Shown here: piece by piece, positions 33,698 to 43,355 of the stretch
How the letters are laid out: every line of letters begins with the position of its first letter
Position numbering within the stretch: position 1 is the first letter of the stretch
NCBI RefSeq assembly: GCF_002954725.1
Contig: NZ_MSCQ01000002.1
Span: 62,001 to 126,000, forward strand
Length of the DNA: 64,000 bases
Direction of reading: 5' to 3'
DNA from: Photobacterium phosphoreum
Lineage (GTDB): Bacteria > Pseudomonadota > Gammaproteobacteria > Enterobacterales > Vibrionaceae
The notes under the pieces: model-generated
The model's input: only the letters and a program-made list of their open reading frames with translations
Told to the model about the DNA's origin: nothing
The model's database searches: none
Translations under genes and position numbers: made by a program

Positions 33698-35584
33698 ATG
33701 TCTGAAACCTTGATTCCTAATATTGTTGAATTTATGGGGGCGGTAGATCCGTTTGATAAGCTCAACCCTAAAACATTACGTGATGTCGCGGGGATGATCA
33801 CCATTCGCTATTTTGGTAAGGGTGAGGTGATTGATTTACAAGAGTGTGATCAACTGTATTTATTGCGAACCGGGGCTGTTGAGCAACGTAATCTTGATGG
33901 TACGTTACGCGCAAAATTAGCCGCAGAAGACTTTTTTGGCTTTTCTCGATTAGCACAAGTTGATACTGAGGCTGCTAGTGATCCTTATACCATTACAGTT
34001 ATCGAAGATGCCTTGATTTATTGTTTACCGATTAATGCGTTATTACTAAAGTTAAAACATCAACCTGATGCTTTAGCGCATTTTGCATTACATGCGCAAA
34101 GTCGACTCCAGAGTGGATTAAATGTGGTGTGGTCACAGCATGAAAAAGGGTTGTTTTTTAAACCGATTATAGACGTGCTTAATCCACAAATAGTGTTAGT
34201 TGAAAGTACTCAAACCATTCAAAATGTTGCAACGGCGATGCGGGTGAATGCAAATTCATCTTGTGCCTTTATTATGCATAACAATGATTTTATTGGATTA
34301 ATTACTGATAAAGACATGACTAAGCGTGTCGTTGCTGATGGTATACCGATTACTGAAATGATCACCTCTGTCATGACTGAAAAGCCTTATACCGTAAACT
34401 GTGATGACTTAGTGATCAAAGCCGCTGCATTAATGATGCAACATGGCATCAAAAATATTCCAGTGGTCGATAACGGGGTGCCAATTGGCGTTATTACGCC
34501 ATCAGATTTAGTCCAAAATCATCGTATTCAAGCGATCTTTTTAATCGATAAAATTAATAAGATTGAACGATTAGAACAGCTCGCTGCATTTACAATTGAA
34601 CGACAAGCCATTTTTGAAGCATTAGTTGAAGCGAAAGTGGCGATTAACGTGATTGGGCAAGTGATGGCAATGATTATGGATGCTTATAATCGCCGTTTAG
34701 TAGTGATAGCTAAAGCTTATTTAGGCACTGTTCCTTGTGATTATTGCTGGATAGTGGCGGGCTCTCATGCTCGGAATGAAGTGCATATGCTTTCTGATCA
34801 AGATCATGGCTTGATTTTAGCGGATAACGCTACCGATGCTGATAAGGCCTACTTTCATCATTTAGCGATGTATGTCAGCAAAGGGATGGCGCTGTGTGGC
34901 TACGAGTTATGCAGTGGGCGTTTTATGGCGGTAACCCATAAGTGGTGCCAGCCATTAGCGGTGTGGCAAGCGTATTATCAAAAGTGGGCGCTTAATCCTG
35001 AATATGATTTATTGCTTGAAATGAGTGTTTTTCTCGATAGTCGCTATATCGCAGGAAACCCACAGTTAGCTAATGAGTTACAAGCATGTATGTGTCAGCA
35101 ATTGGTTAACAATGCACGGCTAATATCAGCGTTAGCCCGCAATGCATTAGTACAAAAGCCACCGCTGAGTATTTTTAGAAATTGGGTCTTAGTGAAAGAA
35201 GGTGAAAATGCCAATACCCTTGATATTAAAACAGCCGCATTGAGTATTATTGTCAACCTAGTTCGCGTGCAATATTTGCAGCTTGCATCACGATTATTTA
35301 GCCGCGATGCAACGGTAGTCTATAAAACCAATACCGAAGAAAGATTACAATTACTATTAGATCATAAGGTAATTAACGAAGCGACGTTTAAAGACTTAAT
35401 CGGGGCGTTTCAATTTATCACTCAGATCCGTTATAGCCATCAACTTCAAGCATTACAGCAAGGTAAAATTCCTAATAATCACATTAATCCTAATGCGTTT
35501 AATAGTTTTGAACGAACACATTTGCGTGAAACCTTTAAGCTAATTGCGAGTTATCAAGAAATAATGAAGATGAAGTATTGCTAA
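33698..35584 (+). CDS. cNMP-binding/CBS/DUF294 nucleotidyltransferase-like signalling protein
   Basis: The protein (628 residues) has three parts. An N-terminal cyclic-nucleotide-binding-type domain spans about residues 10-130 (ITIRYFGKGEVIDLQE). A pair of CBS domains spans about 175-285, including CAFIMHNNDFIGLITDKDMTKRVV (given in parts) and VVDNGVPIGVITPSDLV. A DUF294 nucleotidyltransferase-like domain with GSHARNEVHMLSDQDHGLIL near 355 (GS and DxD pattern) and its C-terminal domain complete the chain. Such proteins probably sense nucleotides; the catalytic product is unknown. The ATG at 33698 is preferred to the GTG at 33686. Its stop overlaps the start of the exonuclease gene by one base. 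Confidence 0.88.
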   Translation: MSETLIPNIVEFMGAVDPFDKLNPKTLRDVAGMITIRYFGKGEVIDLQECDQLYLLRTGAVEQRNLDGTLRAKLAAEDFFGFSRLAQVDTEAASDPYTITVIEDALIYCLPINALLLKLKHQPDALAHFALHAQSRLQSGLNVVWSQHEKGLFFKPIIDVLNPQIVLVESTQTIQNVATAMRVNANSSCAFIMHNNDFIGLITDKDMTKRVVADGIPITEMITSVMTEKPYTVNCDDLVIKAAALMMQHGIKNIPVVDNGVPIGVITPSDLVQNHRIQAIFLIDKINKIERLEQLAAFTIERQAIFEALVEAKVAINVIGQVMAMIMDAYNRRLVVIAKAYLGTVPCDYCWIVAGSHARNEVHMLSDQDHGLILADNATDADKAYFHHLAMYVSKGMALCGYELCSGRFMAVTHKWCQPLAVWQAYYQKWALNPEYDLLLEMSVFLDSRYIAGNPQLANELQACMCQQLVNNARLISALARNALVQKPPLSIFRNWVLVKEGENANTLDIKTAALSIIVNLVRVQYLQLASRLFSRDATVVYKTNTEERLQLLLDHKVINEATFKDLIGAFQFITQIRYSHQLQALQQGKIPNNHINPNAFNSFERTHLRETFKLIASYQEIMKMKYC

Positions 35585-36333
35585 TGGTGAACAAGAATCC
35601 AACTTTTTCTAATTTTCATTGGCGACGGTGGTGGCAACGTTTATGTAAGCGTCATTTATGTGATTTACAGGAACGGAGAATCATTTTATTACAGCAACAT
35701 CCTGATTTACCACTACCGATTAGAGCCTTATTCAGTGCGCCGCTACCACAGCCGTCAACCTTGATTAACCAATGGCCATTACTCGCGCTTGATTTTGAAA
35801 CCACCGGCTTTGATGCCCAGCAAGATCAGATATTATCGGTGGGTTATGTTGCTATGACAGCGAATGCGATTGATATGAGTACTTGCGTCAGCGAATTTGT
35901 TAACTCTGATGCGATCATTAACCCCAATAGTGCAGTCATTAATCATATTGATCATGCAATGTTATTACAGGGATTAGCTTTAGATGAGGTGATGATACCA
36001 ATGTTGGTCGCTTTAACGGGAAAAATCGGTGTTGCTCATGGTTGTTTTATGGAGCAAGGTTTTATTGGTGCTTATTTACAGCATAAATATCAACTTAACG
36101 ATTGTCCTTTGCTGTGGTTAGATACACTACCGTTATATCAGTCTTTATATAGCAACCAAATATCGCCCCATGATGCACGGCTAGGAGCGGCTCGTCAGCG
36201 TGTAGGTTTACCTGAATATCAGGCACACCATGCATTATTTGATGCTGTTGCCTGTGGTGAACTGTTAATGGTACTCATCCATAAAATTTATGGTAATAAT
36301 AAACCTAATGTAGAGCAGCTGCTGAAACGATAA
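35584..36333 (+). CDS. DnaQ-like 3'-5' exonuclease
   Basis: This 249-residue protein has the DEDDh exonuclease signature: Exo I LDFETTG near residue 69, a central Asp region (AHGCFMEQGFIGAYL) and Exo III HHALFDAVACGEL near 218. It is related to the epsilon subunit of DNA polymerase III, but the adjacent gene suggests a separate role. Translational coupling with the DUF294 gene (TAATG overlap) is a conserved pairing in many proteobacteria. The substrate is unknown. The N-terminal ~60 residues are a basic extension (HWRRWWQRLCKRHLCDLQER). Confidence 0.87.
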   Translation: MVNKNPTFSNFHWRRWWQRLCKRHLCDLQERRIILLQQHPDLPLPIRALFSAPLPQPSTLINQWPLLALDFETTGFDAQQDQILSVGYVAMTANAIDMSTCVSEFVNSDAIINPNSAVINHIDHAMLLQGLALDEVMIPMLVALTGKIGVAHGCFMEQGFIGAYLQHKYQLNDCPLLWLDTLPLYQSLYSNQISPHDARLGAARQRVGLPEYQAHHALFDAVACGELLMVLIHKIYGNNKPNVEQLLKR

Positions 36334-36444
36334 TTATGCCATTATCACTTAATTAAATTTATACACCTCACACTTTACATACATGCTCTACACTGAAATT
36401 AAAGCGATATTTCGTTTTGGTTTGCTAGTAAGGGATTGGATAGC

Positions 36445-37653
36445 ATGAGTGTTTTTATCCGGCGTTATTTACCGGTGGTGATTTTATTGCTGTTTGCGGG
36501 GTTATCAGCAGGATTATTATTAAATCGCCCTCAACCCCAACAAAAAATCGTCGAAACGATGGTGCCAGTGCTTGAAGTCGTGCAGGTTAAAAAGCAGCAG
36601 TTAGCGTTTAATGTAAATGCTTATGGCATGGTAAAACCGAAGCATCAGGCAGAGTTAGTCACACAAGTAAGCGGTATTGTTAATCGTTTAGCGCCTGCTT
36701 TTGCTGTTGGTCAATTTGTACAAAAAGACGATGTGTTAGCGTACTTAGATGACGATGATTATCATGCTGATCTTGCTCAAGCGCAGGCAACATTAGCGCA
36801 AGCGAAAGCATTATTAGAACAAGAAATTGCGCGGGGTATTGTTGCTAAAAAAACCTTACGTCATGTAGCCACTACTAAACAGTCCGCTTTAGGATTACGT
36901 ATTCCTCAACGCAAACAACAACAAGCAAATGTTAATTTTGCCAAAGCTGCGTTAGCCCGTGCACAACGCAATGTCGATCGTACTATCATTACAGCACCAT
37001 TTGATGGGTTAATTACCGAAAAACACATTAACGTTGGTAGTCATGTCAATATCGGTGAGCAATTAGGGCATATATACGGTACTGATATTGCTCGTATTCG
37101 TCTGCCTGTAACGCCCCGAAGCTTTTCATTTATAGATCAAAATCCGCTTAATACAACCGTCGTTCTATCCAATGAGCGTCATGGTCAAGCTTTACAGCAT
37201 TGGACGGCACGCTTTATCGGTACAGAAGGGATCATTGACCCGCAAACGCGCATGGTTTATCTCATTGTTGATGTGATTGATCCTTATCAATTGCGATTAT
37301 CAGAGCAACAACGCACTGATGTATTAAATTTTGGTACTTTTGTCACCGCGAAAATTGCAGCAAAACCCATTGCGAATGCCATTAAGTTACAACGTCATAT
37401 GGTTAGGGATAATCATGTCGTATTGGTTGATGCCAATGGGGTGACGCAAATGCGCAAAGTGGTGATTGCGCGGATGGATCTTGAGCATGTTTATATTCGC
37501 GCGGGTTTAGATGAGGGTGAGTTGGTGTCGTTAACGTGGCCTGATAATCATTTAGAAGGGACTGTAGTAACAACGGTATTAATGTCACCTAAATCAATCG
37601 GGCCACCGGTACTCACGGTCATTCCTTCTAAAGTTGCTGATAGCGGAGAGTAA
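36445..37653 (+). CDS. RND efflux periplasmic adaptor (membrane fusion protein)
   Basis: The protein (402 residues) is anchored by an N-terminal hydrophobic segment (LPVVILLLFAGLSAGLLL). The lipoyl/barrel-sandwich half-motifs are VKPKHQAELVTQVSGIV near 70 and APFDGLITEKHINVGSHV near 185, with a coiled-coil hairpin between (DLAQAQATLAQAKALLEQE). It bridges the downstream inner-membrane pump to an outer-membrane channel not encoded here. AAGGGATTGG precedes the ATG at 36445; a TTG at 36436 is the alternative start. The pump gene follows after 3 bp. Confidence 0.9.
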   Translation: MSVFIRRYLPVVILLLFAGLSAGLLLNRPQPQQKIVETMVPVLEVVQVKKQQLAFNVNAYGMVKPKHQAELVTQVSGIVNRLAPAFAVGQFVQKDDVLAYLDDDDYHADLAQAQATLAQAKALLEQEIARGIVAKKTLRHVATTKQSALGLRIPQRKQQQANVNFAKAALARAQRNVDRTIITAPFDGLITEKHINVGSHVNIGEQLGHIYGTDIARIRLPVTPRSFSFIDQNPLNTTVVLSNERHGQALQHWTARFIGTEGIIDPQTRMVYLIVDVIDPYQLRLSEQQRTDVLNFGTFVTAKIAAKPIANAIKLQRHMVRDNHVVLVDANGVTQMRKVVIARMDLEHVYIRAGLDEGELVSLTWPDNHLEGTVVTTVLMSPKSIGPPVLTVIPSKVADSGE

Positions 37654-37656
37654 TGA

Positions 37657-40600
37657 ATGGAATCATCGGGGATCATTGCTTGGTTTACGCGTAATCATGT
37701 TGCCGCTAATTTATTGATGTTGATAGTGATGATTGGAGGGTTATTTTCAGTCAGCCTGATTAATAAAGAGATATTTCCTACCTTTGGTACCAATAAAATC
37801 ACGATCAGTAGTCAATATACAGGGGCAGCGGCAGCGGATGTTGAACAAGGGATCATTGTTAAGATTGAGCAAGCGGTTGATGATATTGCTGATGTTAAAC
37901 GCGTTACTGCGATTGCGAATCAAGGTACGGGTATTGTAACGCTTGAACTCAATAATGATGCCGATCTTGATAAGATATTAGATGAAGTAAAACAACGTGT
38001 TGATGCGATTACTACCTTTCCTGCTCAAATGGAACCCCCATTGATCCAGCGGGCAGAGTTTATGAGCAACGTGATGTTTTTATCGTTATATGGCGAACTC
38101 AGTGATCAGCAACTTAAACGCTATGCTCAAGTTGTTAAAGATGAAATTATTCAGCAAACCAGCGCTACCGCAGTGACTGTGAGTGGGGTTAAAAATGATG
38201 AAATTGCGATTGAAATATCATCTCAACAATTACGTAATCATAATTTAACCATTAAGCAAGTTGCACGCGCATTACAGCAACGATCATTAGATTTACCTGC
38301 GGGTGCAATAAAAGCTCAAGATGGTGATGTATTAGTACGTACCACAGAACAACTTTATCAAGGCGATCAATTTGCTAATATCGTATTACGCACTAATGCT
38401 GATGGGAGCCGACTTCGCTTATCAGATATCGCAACTATAACTGACGGTTTTGTTGAACAATCAGTGCTTAACCGATTTAATCAACAACGTGCAGCCGTTA
38501 TACGAATCAGTAACCTACCTAATCAAGATGCAACGTTAATATCACAGCAAATCAGTGATTATGTGACGAATAAAAAAGCACAATTGCCTGCTGGAATATA
38601 TATTGATCAATGGGCTGATATGTCGCATTACCTTGAAGGCCGACTCAATATGATGTTGTCTAATATGGTATATGGCGGGTTGTTAGTCTTTATTATTCTC
38701 GCTCTATTTTTAGAAGTCAGATTAGCATTCTGGGTAATACTTGGATTGCCATTTTGTTTTTTAGGCACACTGCTCTTTATGCCATTAGAGATGATCAATA
38801 TATCCATTAACTTATTGTCGTTATTTGGTTTTATTTTAGTGTTGGGAATTGTGGTTGATGATGCCATCGTTGTTGGCGAAAGTGTGTATTCTGAAGTTGA
38901 GCAGCAAGGACAATCCATTAATACTGTTATTCAAGGTGCCAAACGGGTAGCGATCCCTGCAACGTTTGGGGTATTAACCACCATGGCAGCCTTTGTGCCG
39001 ATGTTATTGTCAGATACCCCTCGAACTGAATTTTTTAAAGCTATTGGTTGGGTAGTTATTCTATGTTTAACCTTTTCATTGATTGAATCTAAACTGATTT
39101 TACCTGCGCATTTAGCGCGATCTCGATTAGTACAACCGCGGCAATGGAATAATCCATTAATGCGGGTTAAGTTGCGGTTTAATCAGGCGGTAAATAGATT
39201 TATCGATGTCGATTATCGGCGCTTTATTTCGATGGCAATCGTGCATCGATATAACGTCTTAGCAACGTTTATTGGCGTATTGTGTTTAGCGTTGGCATTA
39301 GTGTTCAGTGGACAATTGCGATGGGTGTTTTTCCCTAAATTACCTTCGGATTATATCCAAGTATTAGTCGAGATGAATGATTCTAATTCAATTGCAAATA
39401 ATATTAAGGTTGCTAATCAATTAGAACAGGCATTATATCAAACAGATAATGACATTTATCAGCAACAGGGAGTACATGTCGTCAAGCATAGTTTTGTTAA
39501 TATGCGAGACAGTAATGACATGTTTGTACTGGTTGAATTGGAGAAAAGTGAAAGTTTACCAATAACGAGTTTTGATATTTTAGCAAAATGGAAAAGCCAT
39601 ATTCCACCATTGATTGGGGTGAAAACGATCGCTTATGAGGCATCCATTGATCGCCAAAAAAGTGATATTCAATATAGTTTACAAGGTGAAAATGGTGAGC
39701 AATTAGTGCAAGCGGCTACGCAATTAAAACAACAACTCGGGGGTTATCAAGGAGTATTTAATATTGAAGATGATTTATCGTCTCCCACACAAGAGATCAA
39801 TATTAAGCTAACGCCAATCGGAAAATTATTGGGTCTATCGGTAGCTGATCTTACTAATCAAGTTCAGCATGCTTTTCAAGGCATCGAAGTTCAACGTATT
39901 TTGCGTAATAACGAAGAAGTTAAAGTCATGGTGCGTTATCCACGAGATGAACGGCGCAGTGTCGGTAACTTGCAAAATATGAAAGTGATATTATCTGATG
40001 GTAGTTTGGTACCATTTTCAGAAGTGGCAACGATTAATTTTATTTCCGCGTTAAATAGTATTAATCGGGTAGATAAACGCCGCACGCTGGTGGTCAGTGC
40101 GAATGTGCACAAAGATAAAGCTTCTCCCTCTGAAATATATACCATTATCAATAATGATTATCTCCCTTTATTACGCCAGCAATATCCGACAGTGAAAATT
40201 CAATTAGATGGGCAGGCTAAAGAAGAGCGTGAAACCAAAGGTAGTTTAATTCGTGATGCGGTATTGGCTTTGGTTGCTATTTTTGCATTAATGGCGATTC
40301 CACTACGATCATACAGCCAGCCATTGATTATTATGTCGGTGATCCCATTTGGTATTATTGGTGCGATTGCAGGGCATTATTTTGCAGATATTTCGCTTAA
40401 TCTTTTAAGTGTATTTGGAATATTGGCATTGTCAGGGGTCGTGGTGAATGATTCATTAGTATTAGTTGTGTTTATTAATCGCGCCTTAGCTCAAGGTGTA
40501 CCACTTTATGAGGCAGTGACGGAAGCAGGGTGTCGTCGTTTTCGGGCGATTGTCTTAACTTCGCTAACGACATTCTTTGGTTTAGCACCTATTTTACTTG

Positions 40601-40779
40601 AAACGAGTTTGCAGGCACAAATTGTGATCCCGATGGCAACATCGCTTGCGTTTGGGATCTTATTCGCAACCGTTGTTACCTTAATATTAGTGCCTGCATT
40701 GTATTTAATCTTGAATGATATTAAACAAGGTTATCGACGTTTCTTTGATTATTGGTGGCGACCACAACGTGATGAATAA
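37657..40779 (+). CDS. RND family efflux pump, inner-membrane permease
   Basis: At 1040 residues this is a full-length RND (AcrB-like) proton/drug antiporter with twelve membrane helices and two large periplasmic loops. The TM4 proton-relay pair is present in LGIVVDDAIVVGESV near residue 404. In TM10 the position of the AcrB Lys is Asn in LSGVVVNDSLVLVVFIN, a variant common in this subgroup. The substrate range cannot be read from sequence. It forms an operon with the adaptor, and no regulator gene is adjacent. Confidence 0.93.
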   Translation: MESSGIIAWFTRNHVAANLLMLIVMIGGLFSVSLINKEIFPTFGTNKITISSQYTGAAAADVEQGIIVKIEQAVDDIADVKRVTAIANQGTGIVTLELNNDADLDKILDEVKQRVDAITTFPAQMEPPLIQRAEFMSNVMFLSLYGELSDQQLKRYAQVVKDEIIQQTSATAVTVSGVKNDEIAIEISSQQLRNHNLTIKQVARALQQRSLDLPAGAIKAQDGDVLVRTTEQLYQGDQFANIVLRTNADGSRLRLSDIATITDGFVEQSVLNRFNQQRAAVIRISNLPNQDATLISQQISDYVTNKKAQLPAGIYIDQWADMSHYLEGRLNMMLSNMVYGGLLVFIILALFLEVRLAFWVILGLPFCFLGTLLFMPLEMINISINLLSLFGFILVLGIVVDDAIVVGESVYSEVEQQGQSINTVIQGAKRVAIPATFGVLTTMAAFVPMLLSDTPRTEFFKAIGWVVILCLTFSLIESKLILPAHLARSRLVQPRQWNNPLMRVKLRFNQAVNRFIDVDYRRFISMAIVHRYNVLATFIGVLCLALALVFSGQLRWVFFPKLPSDYIQVLVEMNDSNSIANNIKVANQLEQALYQTDNDIYQQQGVHVVKHSFVNMRDSNDMFVLVELEKSESLPITSFDILAKWKSHIPPLIGVKTIAYEASIDRQKSDIQYSLQGENGEQLVQAATQLKQQLGGYQGVFNIEDDLSSPTQEINIKLTPIGKLLGLSVADLTNQVQHAFQGIEVQRILRNNEEVKVMVRYPRDERRSVGNLQNMKVILSDGSLVPFSEVATINFISALNSINRVDKRRTLVVSANVHKDKASPSEIYTIINNDYLPLLRQQYPTVKIQLDGQAKEERETKGSLIRDAVLALVAIFALMAIPLRSYSQPLIIMSVIPFGIIGAIAGHYFADISLNLLSVFGILALSGVVVNDSLVLVVFINRALAQGVPLYEAVTEAGCRRFRAIVLTSLTTFFGLAPILLETSLQAQIVIPMATSLAFGILFATVVTLILVPALYLILNDIKQGYRRFFDYWWRPQRDE

Positions 40780-40784
40780 AATGT

Positions 40785-41888
40785 TTAGAAGCCGAAACCA
40801 AAACCTGCCGCAATACCAGTGTCATGCTGGCTATCATCAGATGCTGCTAATGTAATAATAGCGTGTTGACCAATGTCGAATTTTCCCCCAATTGCCATTG
40901 CTGATTGGTTGCCATAATTAGCAGCACCCATACCAATAGTATAGTGGTAGCCTTGTCGCATAGGGATCGAAGTCATTGCCATTGCACTTGCAATACCAGC
41001 ATTGGCTTGGCTATGTACTTTTTCAATACTATGAGTAAGTAAATTTACTTTTTGATCAGTGTATTTATTTGCCGATGATAGCGCTGTCATTGATTGGTGA
41101 TCAGTATACATTTTTGCGCTGTGTAGCGTGGCAGTATTTTGTTGTGCGATGTAAGTTTTTGCTTGAGTGATTGCCGCTTTTTTTTGTTGTTGAGTATAAG
41201 TATGTGTTTGATCTATTTGCTGATGTAATTGACTCATGTTAACGGCATCAGTACTTGCTTGACCATTGGCAACATATTCTAAACGGCGTTGAGTTTTCGC
41301 ATTACCAAAAGATACTTGACCGTCATGTGATTGTGATCCATTACCAATAGCAATTGAGTTTTTACCTGTTGCTTGAGTATGATCACCCAAAGCAATGGTA
41401 GTTGCATTTGCTGTCGCAGCACGTCCGATCGCAATAGCATTATCACCCTTCGTTATAGAGCTATCTCCCATAGCAATGGCATTAGAGCCTGTTGCCTTGG
41501 ACTCTGCTCCTATCGCAATAGAACGGTAACCATTTGCTGTTGCACCAGAGCCAAATGCAGAAGCGGCATGACCATTAGTTTTAGCACGAGAGCCGATTGC
41601 AGTACTTTGGATCCCTGCTGCTGATGCGCCAGCGCCAAATACAGCAGCACTGTTACTATTTGCAGCAGCATTAGTACCGATTGCAATAGATTGGTTATGT
41701 GTACTTGATGCGGCAGCACCAATGGCAATCGCTGAATCTTTCCCTGAGTCTGTTTTTGCTTGATAGCCAAGAGTAATATTATGAGACAAAATGTTTGATG
41801 GGCTATGGGTGTTGATAGGTGACGCGTATGTTATTGTTGATGTGGATAATATTGCAATTATAGCACACGTTTTTTTACAGCTATTCAT
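40785..41888 (-). CDS. YadA-like trimeric autotransporter adhesin
   Basis: The product (367 residues) has a signal peptide (CAIIAILSTSTITYAS), then a head of about ten 14-residue YadA repeats with SAIAIG or close variants (SIAIGTNAAANS, SIAIGAESKATG, TIALGDHTQATG). A neck follows (YVANGQASTDAVNMSQL), then a coiled-coil stalk and a C-terminal membrane anchor ending in aromatic FGFGF. Such trimers mediate adhesion. It is short for the family, with a single head and stalk. ATG 41888 has GGAATTAAT upstream; start 41909 is less likely. It converges on the RND pump gene. A decayed stalk fragment lies upstream. Confidence 0.88.
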   Translation of the reverse strand: MNSCKKTCAIIAILSTSTITYASPINTHSPSNILSHNITLGYQAKTDSGKDSAIAIGAAASSTHNQSIAIGTNAAANSNSAAVFGAGASAAGIQSTAIGSRAKTNGHAASAFGSGATANGYRSIAIGAESKATGSNAIAMGDSSITKGDNAIAIGRAATANATTIALGDHTQATGKNSIAIGNGSQSHDGQVSFGNAKTQRRLEYVANGQASTDAVNMSQLHQQIDQTHTYTQQQKKAAITQAKTYIAQQNTATLHSAKMYTDHQSMTALSSANKYTDQKVNLLTHSIEKVHSQANAGIASAMAMTSIPMRQGYHYTIGMGAANYGNQSAMAIGGKFDIGQHAIITLAASDDSQHDTGIAAGFGFGF

Positions 41889-42193
41889 GATTAATTCCAT
41901 ATGAAACAAATGCCAATGATATTTATTTTGTATGGAAAAGTTAAATGTATAAATAGAATTATATTTACCATTTTTTTGATAATTATAACTATTATCAAGT
42001 GGATATTTTTAATATAGAAACTAAGTGAAAAAATGTATTTATTATGAATAAAGTCAAAAAAGATGATTATATTTCATACTCGATATAAATTATTTATCGT
42101 AACGATAAATAAAATTAATTTGAGTTTTTAGTTGTTTAGAGTTAAAGATCTAGTTTATAAATTTCAATTATTTTAGTTATCTATTGTACTGGT

Positions 42194-42294
42194 TATACCT
42201 GTATTTGCTTGATCTTGAACTTTTTCAATATCATGGATAAGTAAATTAACTTTTTGAACTGTATATTTATTTGTAGCTAATAGCTGTAATTATT
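42194..42294 (-). pseudogene. Decayed stalk fragment of a YadA-like adhesin
   Basis: On the minus strand this region translates as ATNKYTVQKVNLLIHDIEKV and onwards. It matches SANKYTDQKVNLLTHSIEKV in the adhesin stalk encoded at about 40994-41094. A one-base deletion breaks the frame upstream and a stop follows shortly after, so it is a remnant of a duplication or of a lost second gene. The rest of the 41889-42322 gap is very AT-rich, with no gene seen. Confidence 0.8.
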
Positions 42295-42322
42295 AGAATA
42301 AATATTCATTTCTATTTTTTGA

Positions 42323-42685
42323 TTATTTAGCTATCAAAGTAGTTGATTGTTTTGTCTTTGTGGTGGTTTTGTCTATTAGCTTAGTCTTATTTTTATTTGA
42401 TAAGCACTCACTATAATCGTGAAAGCCTTTCTGTTGGCATTCAATAACGTTTTTTTTCATTTTTTCTAGTTGTTGTCGGTTACGTACAGAATAGATATTT
42501 CCATTAGTACAGCTTATTGAAATAATACCATTAGGTTCGAATTTATATCCCTCAACGTCACTACCACAAGGATTAAAGTCAACGCCTGCTTTTACGCTTA
42601 CTTTGATTGGAATTATTCGTACACTTTCGGTTACGCATCCAACTAATAGCAGTGAAAATAGACATGTGATAATAAATTGTTTCAT
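42323..42685 (-). CDS. Small lipoprotein, hypothetical
   Basis: The protein (120 residues) has a lipoprotein signal peptide with lipobox LLVGC, so Cys17 would be lipidated. The mature part has four to five Cys (NPCGSD, SISCTNG, IECQQK, SECLSN) and a Lys/Thr-rich tail. No domain was recognised. Base composition is AT-rich like its flanks. Confidence 0.7.
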   Translation of the reverse strand: MKQFIITCLFSLLLVGCVTESVRIIPIKVSVKAGVDFNPCGSDVEGYKFEPNGIISISCTNGNIYSVRNRQQLEKMKKNVIECQQKGFHDYSECLSNKNKTKLIDKTTTKTKQSTTLIAK

Positions 42686-42825
42686 ATAATGAGTGGATAT
42701 TTAACGTAAGAAAAAAGAGAAATGTATTATAAATGAAAAAAAAAAGGATATCTTGCTGTAAATAAGTATGGCGTTATAAACATGCGAATATAATCATTCG
42801 CACGTTTAGATTACAGTAATGGGGA

Positions 42826-43068
42826 TTATTCTTCTTCACCATTGATAATAGTCACAGGACCATAATAGTGGTGGTGGTGGTGAATTGTATGATGATGATG
42901 GTGAGTTTCTTTATGTGCAGCACCGACACCGCCATGAATATGATGACCGTGTGATGGCTCGTGATCACGGTATTGTTGATGATCTTTATCATGTTTATGT
43001 TTTGGATCATCAGAGTAATGGCGTTCCATTGTCTCGTGTGTTGATTCTTTTGTTTTTTGAGTAGCCAT
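42826..43068 (-). CDS. Histidine-rich small protein, possible metal buffer
   Basis: This 80-residue soluble protein contains 21 histidines (26%), including two runs of five His (ETHHHHHTIHHHHHYYG). Single and paired His occur with Lys and Asp in DPKHKHDKDHQQYRDHEPSH. There is no signal peptide. Such composition can bind Ni, Zn or Cu, as in histidine-rich metallochaperones, but no family was recognised. It is divergent from a ZIP metal-transporter gene 287 bp away, which supports a metal role by inference only. AAGG lies six bases before the ATG. Confidence 0.75.
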   Translation of the reverse strand: MATQKTKESTHETMERHYSDDPKHKHDKDHQQYRDHEPSHGHHIHGGVGAAHKETHHHHHTIHHHHHYYGPVTIINGEEE

Positions 43069-43355
43069 ATAATGCCTTTATTTATGATATATCGGGACTC
43101 AGTAAGCGTAGTCTATTATTTGAAATAAATGAGAATATAGTGCCATTTTTTATAAAGTAGAGAATTATAGTGATGAGATTATTTTTAACTTTATGATTAT
43201 ATAGGGTTTAATTTTTTATGATGATTATTAAGATAGTTAAATCTATCAATAATTAATATTGTTGCTATATGGAATTAATGTTTTACATTCAAATCGTTCG
43301 CAGAGTAATCCCGTAAGTGCTATAAAGTCAGCTGTTTAACGATGCGGAATACAAC

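Noticed and set aside
38628..38918. Antisense ORF inside the RND pump and similar overlapping frames elsewhere
   Set aside because: They lie wholly within well-supported genes, lack ribosome binding sites and have no recognisable protein features.
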